Shown here one piece after another: positions 24,371 through 35,079 of a stretch of 64,000 nt of DNA. The DNA is from Bubalus kerabau (lineage: Eukaryota > Chordata > Mammalia > Artiodactyla > Bovidae). Under the pieces are notes generated by a model. The model was given only the letters and a program-made list of their open reading frames with translations, was not told the origin of the DNA and searched no databases. Each line of letters starts with the position of its first letter. The stretch's first letter is position 1. The position numbers were made by a program, and so were the translations under genes. The stretch spans positions 46,645,501-46,709,500 of the forward strand of contig NC_073628.1 in assembly GCF_029407905.1 (NCBI RefSeq). Reading direction: 5' to 3'.

Positions 24371-25350
24371 CTCAGTTCACTTCAGTTCAGTTCAGTCGCT
24401 CAGTCCTGTCTGACTCTTTGTGACCCCATGAATCACAGCATGCCAGCCCTCCCTGTCCATCACCAACTCCTAGAGTCTACTCAAACTCATGTCCATCGAG
24501 TTGGTGATGCCATCCAGCCATCTCATCCTCTGTCGTCCCCTTCTCCTCCTGCTCCCAATCCCTTCCAGCATCAGATTCTTTTGCAATGAGTCAACTCTTC
24601 ACATCAGGTGGCCAAAGTATTGGAGTTTCAGCTTTAGTATCAGTCCTTCCAATGAACACCCAGGACTGATCTCCTTTAGGATGGACTGGTTGGATCTCCT
24701 TGCAGTCCAAGGGACTCTCAAGAGTCTTCTCCAATACCACAGTTCAAAAGCATCAATTCTTCGGTGCTCAGCTTTCTTCACAGTCCAACTCTCACATCCA
24801 TACATGACCACTGGAAAAACCATAGCCTTGACTAGATGGACCTTTGTTGGCACAGTAATGTTTCTGCTTTTTAATATGCTATCTAGGTTGGTCATAACTT
24901 TCCTTCCACAGAGTAAGCGTCTTTTAATTTCATGTTGGCAATCACCATCTGCAGTGATTTTGGAGCCTCAAAAAATAAAGCCTGACGTTCTTTCCCCTGT
25001 TTGACCATCTATTTCCCATTAAGTGATGGGACCAGATGCCATGATATTAGTTTGCTAAGCTTTAAGCCAACTTTTTCACTCTCCTCTTTCACTTTCATCA
25101 AGAGGCTTATTAGTTCCTCTTCACTTTCTGCCACAAGGGTGGTGTCATCTGCATATCTGAGGTTATTGATATTTCTCCCTGCCATCTTGATTCCAGCTTT
25201 TGCTTCTTCCAGCCCAGCGTTTCTCATGATGTACTCCGCATATAAGTTAAATAAACAGGGTGACAGTATACAGCCTTGATGTACTCCTTTTCCTATTTGG
25301 AACCAGTGTGTTGTTCCATGTCCAGTTCTAACTGTTGCTTCCTGATCTGC
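24371..25350 (-). mobile_element. BovB 3' half, minus strand
   Basis: The 3' end with ttcagttcag at about 24,379 runs back through the C-terminal domain (24,895-24,599) to the RT catalytic box (NNLRYADDTTLVAE near 25,130-25,180 on the minus strand). A few stops. 5' truncated near 25,350. Confidence 0.9.
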
Positions 25351-25698
25351 TAGATCATGTGAAAAGAAAGGTCAGAGATTATCACAACATGGAAAGATGG
25401 GTATTCAACTACCTTATTAAAGTATAATAAAATATCAAGGGAATTGGAGTAGAATGTGAGACCCTCAATATGAGAACAGAATGGATATTTATTATAAAAA
25501 TCAATGGTGAGAATAAACCAGCCCTGGAGGACATAGGCAGTCGATGTTAATGGAGATGAGAAATGGCTTGAATCTATTCAGTGTTGATTGGGTTTATCCG
25601 AGAGAACTGTAGTAACCTAATCAAAGGAGGGACTCCAAGAATCCTGATAGTCAAGCATCTCAAAAGTGATATTTCTGTTTTATTTTTTTCCTGTTCAG

Positions 25699-25834
25699 AG
25701 ATGTTTTGAGTTTTCTGAACCCTGGGAGACTCTGAAAGTTACAGGTGCTGACCCATCCAGAGAGCATAGAATTCCCAACCGGAGTGGGTGGATTCTCCTA
25801 CTGGAATTGATGAGACCAATTCTGCAATCTTATG
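25699..25834 (+). other. UBTFL1: Putative UBTFL1 5' exon ending in ATG
   Basis: Bounded by a strong acceptor (a T-rich tract ending cctgttcag, AG at 25,697-25,698) and a strong donor (ATG|GTGAGT, donor from 25,835). The last three bases of the segment, 25,832-25,834, are ATG. Joined to the acceptor at 28,999/29,000, this ATG is in frame with the HMG-box frame of UBTFL1, while the frame before it holds a stop (TGA seven codons upstream). I infer that it carries the 5' UTR and start codon. There is no transcript evidence in the sequence itself. Confidence 0.5.
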
Positions 25835-25867
25835 GTGAGTAAAGAGTTCTGAGTAGAATTCTTGCTT

Positions 25868-25869
<2 letters not shown>

Positions 25870-25897
<28 letters not shown>
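25870..25897. repeat. (TA)n microsatellite
   Basis: Pure TA run just inside the intron after the putative exon. Confidence 0.95.
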
Positions 25898-25901
<4 letters not shown>

Positions 25902-26419
25902 TTTAATACTCAGCAGACTTCAGAATTTCTGAAGCAGGTGAAGTACTCCCAGCTAATAAAAAAATTTGTAATTGCTTTCAGTTCACTCTGGAGCTAGAGA
26001 ATTATAATATCTTCCAATGTTTGAAATTTGTAAATGAAAATGAATGATTCTGCTAACTTATGGTTTCCATGGTGTAAAACTAAAATGTGAATTTGGGGAT
26101 GGGAAATCCTATACAGATAGTTTTTACATTTGGCATGATGCCTAAAACTTGATTGAGAAACTGTTGTAGAATGTGAAGAGTAATATTTCTTCAGGAAATG
26201 GTGGGGCTCATTCTTTGAAATGTCCAGTGATAACCTAGATACTGGTGATGACTCTCAAAACATAACATTGGTGACACCAAATATGAAAAAGCAGAGAAAA
26301 TTCTTCACTCAGTCTGATATAGAAATGGAAATCTTGATTAATTTCAGCCATTTATTTTTATGCCCACTATATTAGATAGCACTATTATTTTTAAGTATTT
26401 ATTTTTAAATTTCATTTAT

Positions 26420-26628
26420 TTACTTGTATGTTCTGGTTCTTAGCTAGAGATGTGTGAGATACTTGGTTGAGGCATGCAAACACTTAGTCACCATCCATGA
26501 ACTACTAGTCCTGGCATGTGAGCACTTTGCTGTGGCCTGTGGGATCTAGTTCCCTGAGGGGGATGGAACCCCGATGCCCTGCACTGGGAGCACAGAGTCT
26601 TAGCCACTGGACCACCAAGGAAGGGCCA
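26420..26628 (-). mobile_element. CHR-type tRNA SINE
   Basis: Diverged minus-strand copy: tgctgtggcctgtgggatct in the middle, and the head end agccactggaccaccaagg. Confidence 0.7.
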
Positions 26629-26693
26629 GCACTCTTTTGCATTTTAACTTGGAATCTACATATTTCCAAATGTGAAAAATCTTTAGGATTATC

Positions 26694-27290
26694 AGTTCAG
26701 TTCAGTCCCTCAGTTGTGTCTGACTCTCTGCGACCCCATGGACTGCAGCACACCAGGCTTCCCTGAGGATCATCAACTCCCAGAACCTACTCAAATTCAT
26801 GTTCTTCACATCAGTGATGCCATCCAACCATCTCATCCTCCATCGACAACTTCTCCTCCCACCCTCAGTCTTTCCCAGCATCAGGGTCTTTTCCAATGAG
26901 TCAGTTCTTCACATTAGGTGGCCAAAGTATCGGAGTTTCAGCTTCAGCATCAGTTCTTCCAAGGAATATTCAGGACTGGTTTCCTTTAGGATTGAGTGGT
27001 TGGATCTCTTTGCAGTCCAAAGAACTCTCAAGAGTCTTTTCCAGCACCACAGTTTGAAAGCATCAATTTTTCAACACTCAGCCTTCTTTAGGGTCCAACT
27101 CTCACATCCGTATATGACCACTGGAAAAACCATGGCTTTGACTATATGGAGTTTTGTCAGTAAAATGATGTCTCTGCTTTCTTAGTATGCTGTCTAAATT
27201 TGTCATAGCTTTTCTCCTGAGGAGCAAGCTTCTTTTAATTTTGTGGCTGCTGCTACCATCCACAGTGATTTTGGAACCCAATAAAATAAA
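26694..27290 (-). mobile_element. Diverged BovB 3' fragment
   Basis: The 3' end ttcagttcagtcc is followed by the C-terminal domain read back from the right. More diverged than the copies with target-site duplications. The right edge is near the ataaaataaa stretch at 27,280. Confidence 0.85.
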
Positions 27291-27459
27291 TTTTATTTAA
27301 TAGGCCTTAATACAATGTCTATTGATGTTATCTGAAAAGAAATATTTAGCCCTTCAAGTCTTTGACTCTTACATAAACACGTTTACACTTGTCTTCATCT
27401 TTGATGGCACTTCTGTTGTTCGATGAATCATATCAATTATTATCTCAGTTCCACATTCA

Positions 27460-27580
27460 GTCCATGGCCACCTGGACACTTCTTTCTATACTTATAGCTG
27501 ATTCACGTTGTATGGCAGAAACCAATACAATTTCTAATGCAATCATCTTCCAATCAAAATTAATTAATAAAAAGGCAGAA
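27460..27580 (+). mobile_element. L1 3' end
   Basis: gctgattcacgttgtatggc and the following cagaaaccaatacaattt pattern is the 3' terminus of a ruminant L1, with an A-rich end near 27,570. Confidence 0.6.
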
Positions 27581-27759
27581 GGTAGCTATTCTCTGGAATC
27601 CATGCTGTGTTACTATTCGAGAGATTATATTCACATTAAATCTGAGCAGAGTACAGAGAGTTCCCATATATATCCTGCCTCCTCAAAACAAAGGCACACA
27701 CACACAGTTTCCCCATTATCACATAATGTATCAGAGTGGTGTATTTATTACAATTGAGG

Positions 27760-28640
27760 AACCTACACTGATGCTTCATTGTCACCCAAAGTTCCTGATT
27801 TTTCATTAGTGTTCATTCTTGGTGGTGTTTATTCTACTAGTTTTACACTGATGTATAGTGACAGGTACCCCCGTATAATATATGAAAGTGCTATATGCCC
27901 TAAAAATCTTTTGTGATCACCTGTTCATCAGTCCTCTAATCTTAACTGCTGGAAACCAAGGATTATTTCACTCTATATTTTTTTTTTCTGGAATGTCTTA
28001 TAGTTGGACTCATGAAGTATGTATTCTTTTCAGATTAACTTCTTTACTTAGTGATATGCACTCAACTACACTCCACGTCTCTTGCTAGCTTTCTCACTCA
28101 TTTCTTTTCATCAGTGAATACTATTCCATGGCCTGGATGTACCAGAGTTTCTTTATCCATTCATCTACCTAAAGACATCTTGGTTGCTTTCAAGTTTTGT
28201 AGTTATGAGCAAAGCTGCTAGAAGTATCCATCTGCAGTTTTTCTAAATGGATTCACCTGATTTTGGCAAATGTAGAAGAAGATGATTATGGAATTTCATG
28301 GTAGGAGGATATTTAGTTTTGTAACAAACCACCATGTTGTCTTTCAGAAAGTGTTAGTCATTCAGTCATGTCCAACCTTTTGTGACCACACGGACTGTAA
28401 CTCACAAGGCTCCTCTGTTCATGAAATTCTCCAGGCAAGAATACTGGAGTGGGTTGCCATTCCCTTGTCCTGTCTTTCAGAAGGCTTGTACTATTTTGAA
28501 TTCCCATCATCAGTGAATCAATTGATGATGAATCCCGATTCATCAATGAATTCCTCAATCAATGAATTCTTGATTCTCCCCATCCTCTCAGTATGTGGTG
28601 ATGGCTGTCTTTTGGATTTTGACCATTCTTATCCATGTGC
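27760..28640 (-). mobile_element. Old L1 fragment, split by a SINE
   Basis: Minus-strand L1: tattccatggcctggatgta and tttatccattcatctaccta correspond to the L1 3' region read backwards. The sequence resumes after the SINE at 28,483. Confidence 0.65.
28338..28482 (-). mobile_element. Short Bov-tA tail with TSD
   Basis: The tail part of a Bov-tA (about 28,350-28,470) with the 12-base direct repeat tgtctttcagaa at 28,338-28,349 and 28,471-28,482. Confidence 0.88.
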
Positions 28641-28999
28641 TGTGATTTGCCATTGCTGTTTTAAAGTCCTTTGCTTTTCAGGAACTTACTTTTATTAACT
28701 CCCTTCATTTTCTCTTATTCTTTGTCCCTTGAGAGAATAGCCAGTCTTTTAGTTTGCTCATTTACATGTAAAACACTCTCTGGTGAAACTGATTGGAAGG
28801 CAGAGTGAATGGGGTCTGAAGATACTTAACTCTGCAAAGGAACCTTCATAATGTTCAACATGAATCTCAATTCAGACTAGGCCAGTTTTCATTTATATTC
28901 TTAAGGGTAAATAAAATGATAGTAGAGACATATCCCAAGTGATATGTTCTTCTCTCATGTGTCACATAGGAGAGTAACTTTCTTTTTCTTTCTTCACAG

Positions 29000-30097
29000 A
29001 ATCATCACACTCACCTGCTGAATCTTGAGAGTGCAGATGCTGGAGATTCTGCTGAGATTTCTTATAACTTGACAAAGTTCCGCACTTTGAAAGAATTAAT
29101 CCTGGAAGCTAAGGAAAATGTTAACAATCCTTCCAAAAGCAGAAACCACAAGAAACATCCTGATTTACCCAAGAAGCCCCTGACAGCTTACCTCCGCTTT
29201 TTTAAAGAGATGAGACCTCAGTACCTCCAAAAACACCCCAAGATAAGCAACCAGGAGCTGACCAAGGTTCTGTCTGAGGAATACAAGAAGCTGCCCGAAC
29301 AGCTCAAGCTGAAATACAGTCAAGATTTCCAGAAAGAGAAACAGGAGTTTCAGGAGAAAATGGTTCTGTTCAGAGAACAGCACCCTGAACTAGTCCAGAA
29401 CTCCAAGAAACCTGATGTCCCCAAAGGAAGTCAAAGCAAAGTGCCAAAGAAGTTTCAGGAAAATGTGCAAAAAGTGAAGCCTCCCCCAGAAAACCATTTA
29501 CCCATGAAATGGAAATTCCAAGGAGAGCCCAAGAAGCCCCCGATGAATGGCTATCACAAGTTCCACCAGGATCTCTGGTCGAGCAGGGAGCTGAAAGTGG
29601 TGCCCCCGAGGGAGCGCATGGTAGAGATCAGTAGACGCTGGCAGAGGGTCTCCCAGGACCAGAAGGAGATTTATAAGAAGCAGGCAGAGGAACTGCAGAC
29701 ACAGTACAAGGTGGACCTTGATCTCTGGCTCAGGACTCTGTCTCCTGAAGAATATGCTGCTTACAGAGAGGCGACCTGGGCTAAGCGTAAGAACATGAGC
29801 GTGACGGGGGGCCCGAACCCCAAGATTAGAAGGATGGGTCTGCAGTCCCCATCATCAGGGAATCTGCAAGGAAGGCTTAGAGAGGACCTGGGGCTTCAGG
29901 CTGCAGAGTTAGCATCATCGGACATGACTGGAAAACATTCTCCTGCCTCAGGGAGATCAGAGGAAAATGAGGAAGAGGAGGAAGGCAGCCGCTGCTCAGC
30001 CCCCAGCATTGCGGATGAAGATGGAGATTCTGAGCCAGAGGACCGCGGCTCCAGCTCATCGTCCTCAGGGAACTCCTCTGACTCGGATTCCAACTGA
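29000..30097 (+). CDS. UBTFL1: UBTFL1, HMG-box UBTF-like protein (3' exon)
   Basis: This encodes a short relative of the nucleolar RNA polymerase I factor UBTF. Its mammalian orthologues are expressed in the preimplantation embryo. The protein has two HMG boxes, the first around KKPLTAYLRFFKEMRPQYLQ and the second around EPKKPPMNGYHKFHQDLW, about 60-135 and 178-255 in the spliced model. A basic linker follows, then an acidic-serine tail ending SSSSGNSSDSDSN, nearly the UBTF C-terminus. The exon starts after a good acceptor (ctttctttttctttcttcacag). From 29,000 the frame is open to the TGA at 30,095, but the first in-frame ATG lies at 29,210, inside HMG box 1. Joined to the exon ending at 25,834, the model starts with ATG and gives 366 residues; human UBTFL1 is about 390. 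Compared with the decayed copy at 6 kb, roughly 240 bases holding the ancestral start and N-terminus are missing. If the upstream exon is not used, this could be a well-preserved pseudogene. Confidence 0.85.
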   Translation, partial: NHHTHLLNLESADAGDSAEISYNLTKFRTLKELILEAKENVNNPSKSRNHKKHPDLPKKPLTAYLRFFKEMRPQYLQKHPKISNQELTKVLSEEYKKLPEQLKLKYSQDFQKEKQEFQEKMVLFREQHPELVQNSKKPDVPKGSQSKVPKKFQENVQKVKPPPENHLPMKWKFQGEPKKPPMNGYHKFHQDLWSSRELKVVPPRERMVEISRRWQRVSQDQKEIYKKQAEELQTQYKVDLDLWLRTLSPEEYAAYREATWAKRKNMSVTGGPNPKIRRMGLQSPSSGNLQGRLREDLGLQAAELASSDMTGKHSPASGRSEENEEEEEGSRCSAPSIADEDGDSEPEDRGSSSSSSGNSSDSDSN

Positions 30098-30308
30098 GTT
30101 TAGTTCACAACCTGAAGGGACAAAGAACTTTCCAGCAAAAGTCCATGGGCCCTTCTCTCTATTGCCTCTTCATTGTCTTCCTTCTTTCCCTCCCTCTTCA
30201 TACAAAGTCGGACCTGTTGGAAAGAAGGCATCTTGTGCTGTAATTTCTGCCCTCTCCATCTACCCCACGTTCACCCCGAGAGAAAGTCAATGCAATGATG
30301 CCTCGTCA

Positions 30309-30314
30309 AATAAA
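30309..30314 (+). terminator. UBTFL1 poly(A) signal
   Basis: AATAAA about 210 bases after the UBTFL1 stop codon. Confidence 0.65.
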
Positions 30315-30319
30315 CCCTG

Positions 30320-31165
30320 AGCTGACTGGGCTCCGGGGCACCCTGGACTAGACTGAGCTCCCTGAACTGGGAAGGTTTGCTCTCCTCACCCTCTGCGGGC
30401 CAGACGTGTGAGGGGCTGCAGGGGTCTTTGACCCCCCTCTTCTCTGTGACCTTGTCCCTCAGGACTCAGGCAGTGAGCTGGGGAGGGAAGATCTGATTGA
30501 CTGGAAGTAGGAGACTTGCCTTTAAGACAATTGTCTCTGTCCCTTCTCTCTGAAGTGAGGAGCTGGCCCTTCCTTATCTTGGAAGCAAGGATGGGCATGT
30601 GGGCAGCAGCATTTCTCTCTATATATTTATCCTTTGAGTTATCAGTGAGATTTTTCTTACTGATTTCAAAAGTTATAAATTAAAATTTAAAACTGCTCCA
30701 TTTGAGTTAGCTTTTCCTTAAAACCATCATCCTTTAACTCAATGGCACTAATTTTCCAGGCCACATCTAAATTTCTTCTGGTTTCTGCCCCAACCCATTC
30801 CTCATGCTGAAGATTGTAAGGAATCATGTTCTTACCATAGACTTGGTTTTTTTGCATTATGTTATGTGATTGTATTAAACAGGTGTTTTGTATAAGCATT
30901 TTAGTCCATAGGTTACTAAACTGGGAATTTTTATGTAGCAGAATGACATTACTTTTAATATTTTGGTTTATTTATATATTTGAAAATGAGTGTAAACCAT
31001 CATCTCATTAAACTTTTCTAGATATTCTTGGCTGAAAATGAAAAATATTCATTTTTGGCTCTCATGCACTGTTAGTATCACAGAAGTAGTTGTGTTCTTA
31101 TATACGAAAAGGGATGAGTTTTGAGAGTTCATCTTACTCCTTGATGTCTTAGGGAAATATTTTAT
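30320..31165. other. Spacer without recognised gene
   Basis: Mixed composition to about 30,600, then AT-rich. No repeat or gene recognised. Confidence 0.35.
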
Positions 31166-31169
31166 TCTT

Positions 31170-31335
31170 TATAAATGTACAGACAGGGAACCTACTGTAC
31201 AGCACATGGAGCTCTGCCCAGTGTCATGTGGCCGCACAGATGGGAGGGAGGTTTGAGGAGAATGGACACACGTGTCTGCGGGGCTGAGTCCCTTTGCTGC
31301 TCACCTGAAACTATCACAATATTTCTTTCTTTTTT
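31170..31335 (+). mobile_element. L1 3' UTR fragment
   Basis: gggaacctactgtacagcac followed by cacctgaaactatcacaata is the artiodactyl L1 3' terminal region. Confidence 0.6.
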
Positions 31336-31434
31336 TTTTTTAAGTAACAGCCAAATAATTTATTAAAATTAACCAATCAAATTATAACAGCCCAAATGAT
31401 GCCCAAATATTACAAGAGCATTTTTATTTATTTT

Positions 31435-31765
31435 TTTAATTTTATTTTATTTTTAAACTTTACATAACTGTATTAGTTTTGCCAAATATCAAAATGAATC
31501 CACCACAGGTATACATGTGTTCCCCATCCTGAACCCTCCTCCCTCCTCCCTCCCCATTCCATCCCTCTGGGTCGTCCCAGTGCACCAGCCCCAAGCATCC
31601 AGTATCGTGCATCGAACCTGGACTGGCAACTTGTTTCATACATGATATTTTACATGTTTCAATGCCATTCTCCCAAATCTTCCCACCCTCTCCCTCTCTC
31701 ACAGAGTCCATAAGACTGTTCTATACATCAGTGTCTCTTTTGCTGTCTCGTACACAGGGTTATTG
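31435..31765 (-). mobile_element. Ruminant L1 3' end
   Basis: A T-rich left end, then tgaatccaccacaggtatac and gggtcgtcccagtgcaccag, the reverse complement of the ruminant L1 3' UTR, ending near cagggttattgttaaaagg. Confidence 0.85.
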
Positions 31766-31844
31766 TTAAAAGGTAACAATCATGACTAATATACCTGAAA
31801 TTTTTTCTCAAGTTCGTAGGATTAATCCTTTTTGTTCCTTTAAT

Positions 31845-32055
31845 TTCTTTTTTAATTTTATTTTATTTTTAACTTTACAATATTGTATTGGTTTTGCCAT
31901 ATATCAACGTGAATCTGCCACAGGTATACACGTGTTCCCCATCCTGAACCCTCCTCCTTCCTCCCTCCCTGTACCATCCCTCTGGGTCGTCCCAGTGCAC
32001 CAGCCCAAAGCATCCAGTATCGTGCATCGAACCTGGACTGGTGACTCATTTCATA
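31845..32055 (-). mobile_element. Ruminant L1 3' end
   Basis: A second, shorter L1 3' end in the same orientation, with the tattgtattggttttgcca and gggtcgtcccagtgcaccag motifs. Confidence 0.85.
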
Positions 32056-32070
32056 TTTCTATGATTACTT

Positions 32071-32335
32071 ATTTTTTGTTTTCGGTTGCACTGGGTCTTC
32101 ATTGGTGACCAAGGGGTTTCTCTAGCCGAGGAAGTGGGGCTCCTCTTCCTTGCAGTGTGCGGGCTTCTCATTGGGGTGGCTTCTCTTGCAGACACGGGCT
32201 CCAGCTCATTGGCTCAGCAGCTGTGGCACATGGGCTCAGTTGCACTATGGCCTGTGGGATCTTCCCAGACCCGAGATCGAACCCATGTCCCCTACACTGG
32301 CAGGGGTATTCTTAATCTCTAGATCACCAGAAAAG
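32071..32335 (-). mobile_element. CHR-type tRNA SINE
   Basis: Minus-strand CHR SINE: tgcactgggtcttcattggt, gtgcgggcttctcattgggg, gggatcttcccagacccgag, and a head end like atcaccagaaaaggct. Confidence 0.85.
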
Positions 32336-32344
32336 GCTTACCAC

Positions 32345-33570
32345 ATTGCTATTCAGCTATATGCCAATACAAAATGAAAAGTTTTAAAAACAGATGCAGA
32401 AAAATACAAATACAAGATCAATATAAGTTCAAAGTCTGAATTTTCTAATAGAAGCAGATGGCATTTGTTAAAATTATAAATCTGTATTTATTGCCTCATC
32501 TACCCAGTCATGAACTGGGAATAAAACTGCAATCATAAAAAATCTAATTTAAGATTAGATTTAGTGCTTCTAAAATGACTGACCCACAGTTCATTCACAC
32601 CCACAAAATGTTAAGTGGATTTCTATCCTCCTGGCAAATCTAAACATATCTTTTGGTTGAAAAACTCACAGAGAAGAGAGGGAGACACTGCTCACTGATG
32701 GCCAGACAGCTTCTCCCTTTCCCCTAGAAATGAAATTGAAGCCAGGAATCTAGCAACTCAGCCGCAGAGGTATTTCTGCATTTTTGCCAGCATGATCCAG
32801 TGCTCTACTTCATTAGACCTTCCTTCTCAGAACCTGCTCAGCCTGCACTTCTGATCCCTTCACTGTAGAAGGACAGGTACCGGGCAGCAGCATAAGGAAA
32901 GCAGGGGTCAGGGACTCAGCTCTCAGGATTCTTGGTCTCCCCTTTCCTTGTCTGAAGCTTCTCTTTCAATGAAGGGCAGAAGTTCTTGAACTCTCAGTCC
33001 TGGAACCCTTCCTAGATATTCTGCCCCCTCTATCCAGGAGTGGAGCCCACTGGTTCCCATGGAGGTGCGGGCCCTGGAGGTGAGGGGCGCAGACTCTGAG
33101 TGTAAAGAGCAGCTCTGGGACCCCTGCAGCCCCCCTCCCCTGCCCCCTCCTGCACATCCTCCAGGGGGGACTCTGGGCTGAGCAGAGCCTCACGCCCGCT
33201 TTCCCAGATGTGCCAGGTACACGAGCTGGTCTGGGGCCTCAAGGTAAAGCTCCCTCTCTGGACAAAACTACATTGGAATGTCAGAGTTTCAGTGCCTACA
33301 GAGGCAGGGATGAGAACACAGAGCCCAGTGTTGCCATCTTCAAGGTCTGCAGGGTCACTTCCTGCCCTGAAGGAAGGTCCCAGCAGGCAGCCACCCCTTG
33401 AGTCCAGGGCCGAGTCTACTGGGGCCCCTCACCACTGTGGGCAGATTGGCCTTGGGCAGGCAGGAGATCACCTCCGTCCTGGGTCCAAGTCCCTTCAGAA
33501 GCTGCCAGGATTCCTTGGTACCACAGGGCTTTCTGCACCCTGGGAAATTTTGTGAGCTCCTGGAGAACCA
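32345..33570. other. Stretch without recognised repeat; GC-richer 33.0-33.55 kb
   Basis: The left part is AT-rich. From about 33,000 to 33,555 the base composition rises, with several short open frames. An exon-like bit lies at 33,208-33,243 (acceptor tttcccag, donor gtaaag). No known protein found. Confidence 0.35.
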
Positions 33571-33574
33571 CGAT

Positions 33575-33715
33575 TTTTTTTTTTTTTAACTTCACAATAT
33601 TGTATCGGTTTTGCCATACATCAACATGAGTCCATCACGAGTGTACACATGTTCCCAATCCTGAACCCCCTCCCACCTCCCTCCCCATACCATCCCTCTG
33701 GGTCATCTCTGATTT
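33575..33715 (-). mobile_element. Ruminant L1 3' end
   Basis: T-rich tract, ttttgccatacatcaacatg and the ccatccctctgggtcatct motif. Confidence 0.75.
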
Positions 33716-33734
33716 TTCAGGCCTAAACTTCCTC

Positions 33735-33960
33735 CGTTGAAATGCAAGGAGATCAAACCAGTCTATCCTAAAGGAAATTAGTCCTGAATATTCACTGGAA
33801 AGACTAATGCTGAAGCTGAAGCTCCAGTACTTTGGCCACCTGATTTGAACAGACTACTCATTGGAAAAGTCCCTAGTGCTGGGAAAGATTGAAGGCAGGA
33901 GAAGAAGGGGATGACAGAGGATGAGACGGTGGATGGCATCACCAACCAACAAATTTAACT
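33735..33960 (+). mobile_element. BovB C-terminal fragment
   Basis: aatgcaaggagatcaaaccagt through to gaagaaggggatgacagagg: the C-terminal part of the BovB frame with deletions. Confidence 0.8.
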
Positions 33961-34049
33961 ACCAAGAATATTTAGGGGAAATTTTTTTAACTGTAAGGTA
34001 CCCTATCATAATTTCTATTTGCATTTAACTTGTAATTCAAATGTGTGAC

Positions 34050-34275
34050 TCTGGGCTTCCCTGGTGGCTCAAAGGTAAAGAATCTGCCTGCAGTGCAGGA
34101 GTCAGAGGAGGCACACGTTCGATTACTGGGTCTGGAAGATCCCCGGCAGGAGGGCAAAGCAACCCAATGCAGCATTCTCACATGGAGATTCCCATGGATA
34201 GAGGAGCCTGCTGGGCTACAGTCCATGGGATCGCAAAGAGTTGGACATGACTGAAGTGACTAAGCATGCACGAGA
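34050..34275 (+). mobile_element. Bov-tA SINE
   Basis: Head gggcttccctggtggctcaa, box gtgcaggagtc, and tail gcaaagagttggacatgact. Confidence 0.9.
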
Positions 34276-34349
34276 CTCATGCACGTGAGCAACTGACATA
34301 TCTAAGAATGATTCCAGTTCTTAAGGGACCCTTCTTTCGGAGTCTTCTC

Positions 34350-34378
34350 TCATTATACAAAAAAAAAAAAAAAAAAAA
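34350..34378. repeat. Poly(A) tract
   Basis: About 19 consecutive A after a short mixed lead. Confidence 0.9.
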
Positions 34379-34379
34379 T

Positions 34380-35075
34380 GTATAATAGGCTTGAATCCCA
34401 TTATCATTTCACCAACTTTCAGGTAGATTTGTCCATATTATCTTTGTAGAAATATGATTTTAAATATTTAAATTGAAGATTGGTAAAGAGGTTAAGATTG
34501 ACAATACAGAACCATTATGGAAAGACCCCAATGTGTGGTTCCACCAATGGGCCAAACTCATCTTGAAAGTGGCTAAGCCAGCCCATCCGTCCAGTGATGG
34601 CTTCTGGACCAAGTCTTGGGTTCATCAGTTGGCACACGGACAGCAGCACTGACTCATCCCTGCAGAGGATTCCTTGAAGAGTTTCTCTTTTGTATCAATG
34701 TATTTACAAATGATAGACAGTCACTTGAAAAGTTTCCATCAAAATCTTTATCTCATATTGCATATTGCATTATACATGAACAAACAAAATTTGCACAATT
34801 CTTAGAGAATCTTTCTAATTTTTCTCTTGTCTGACTCCACTGTCCTGACTCTCAGAGGTACTTGATCTCTCACCTACCCCTGAAATAGAGCAGGACCATA
34901 CGCTCCTTCCTCCCTCTACCTGCAACGTCCTCAGATGGTCTTTTGTCTGTAGAAAAACTTTAGTCAAAGAATAAATGTAATCTAAGAAGTGAGAAAACCC
35001 AGATACAAAGGAAAAGCAGTCAAACAAGATAAAATAATAATAATTTAGTCATTAAGCAAAGTCAAGAACCTTTAC
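34380..35075. other. Spacer without recognised gene
   Basis: AT-rich, no family recognised. Confidence 0.3.
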
Positions 35076-35079
35076 TTCC

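Noticed and set aside
28526..28545. Inverted repeat tgatgaatc-cc-gattcatca
   Set aside because: Short, inside an old L1 with several attcatca-like words; likely chance.
29165..29383. Minus-strand frames opposite UBTFL1 (also 29,877-30,093)
   Set aside because: Shadows of the HMG-box and acidic-serine coding sequence.
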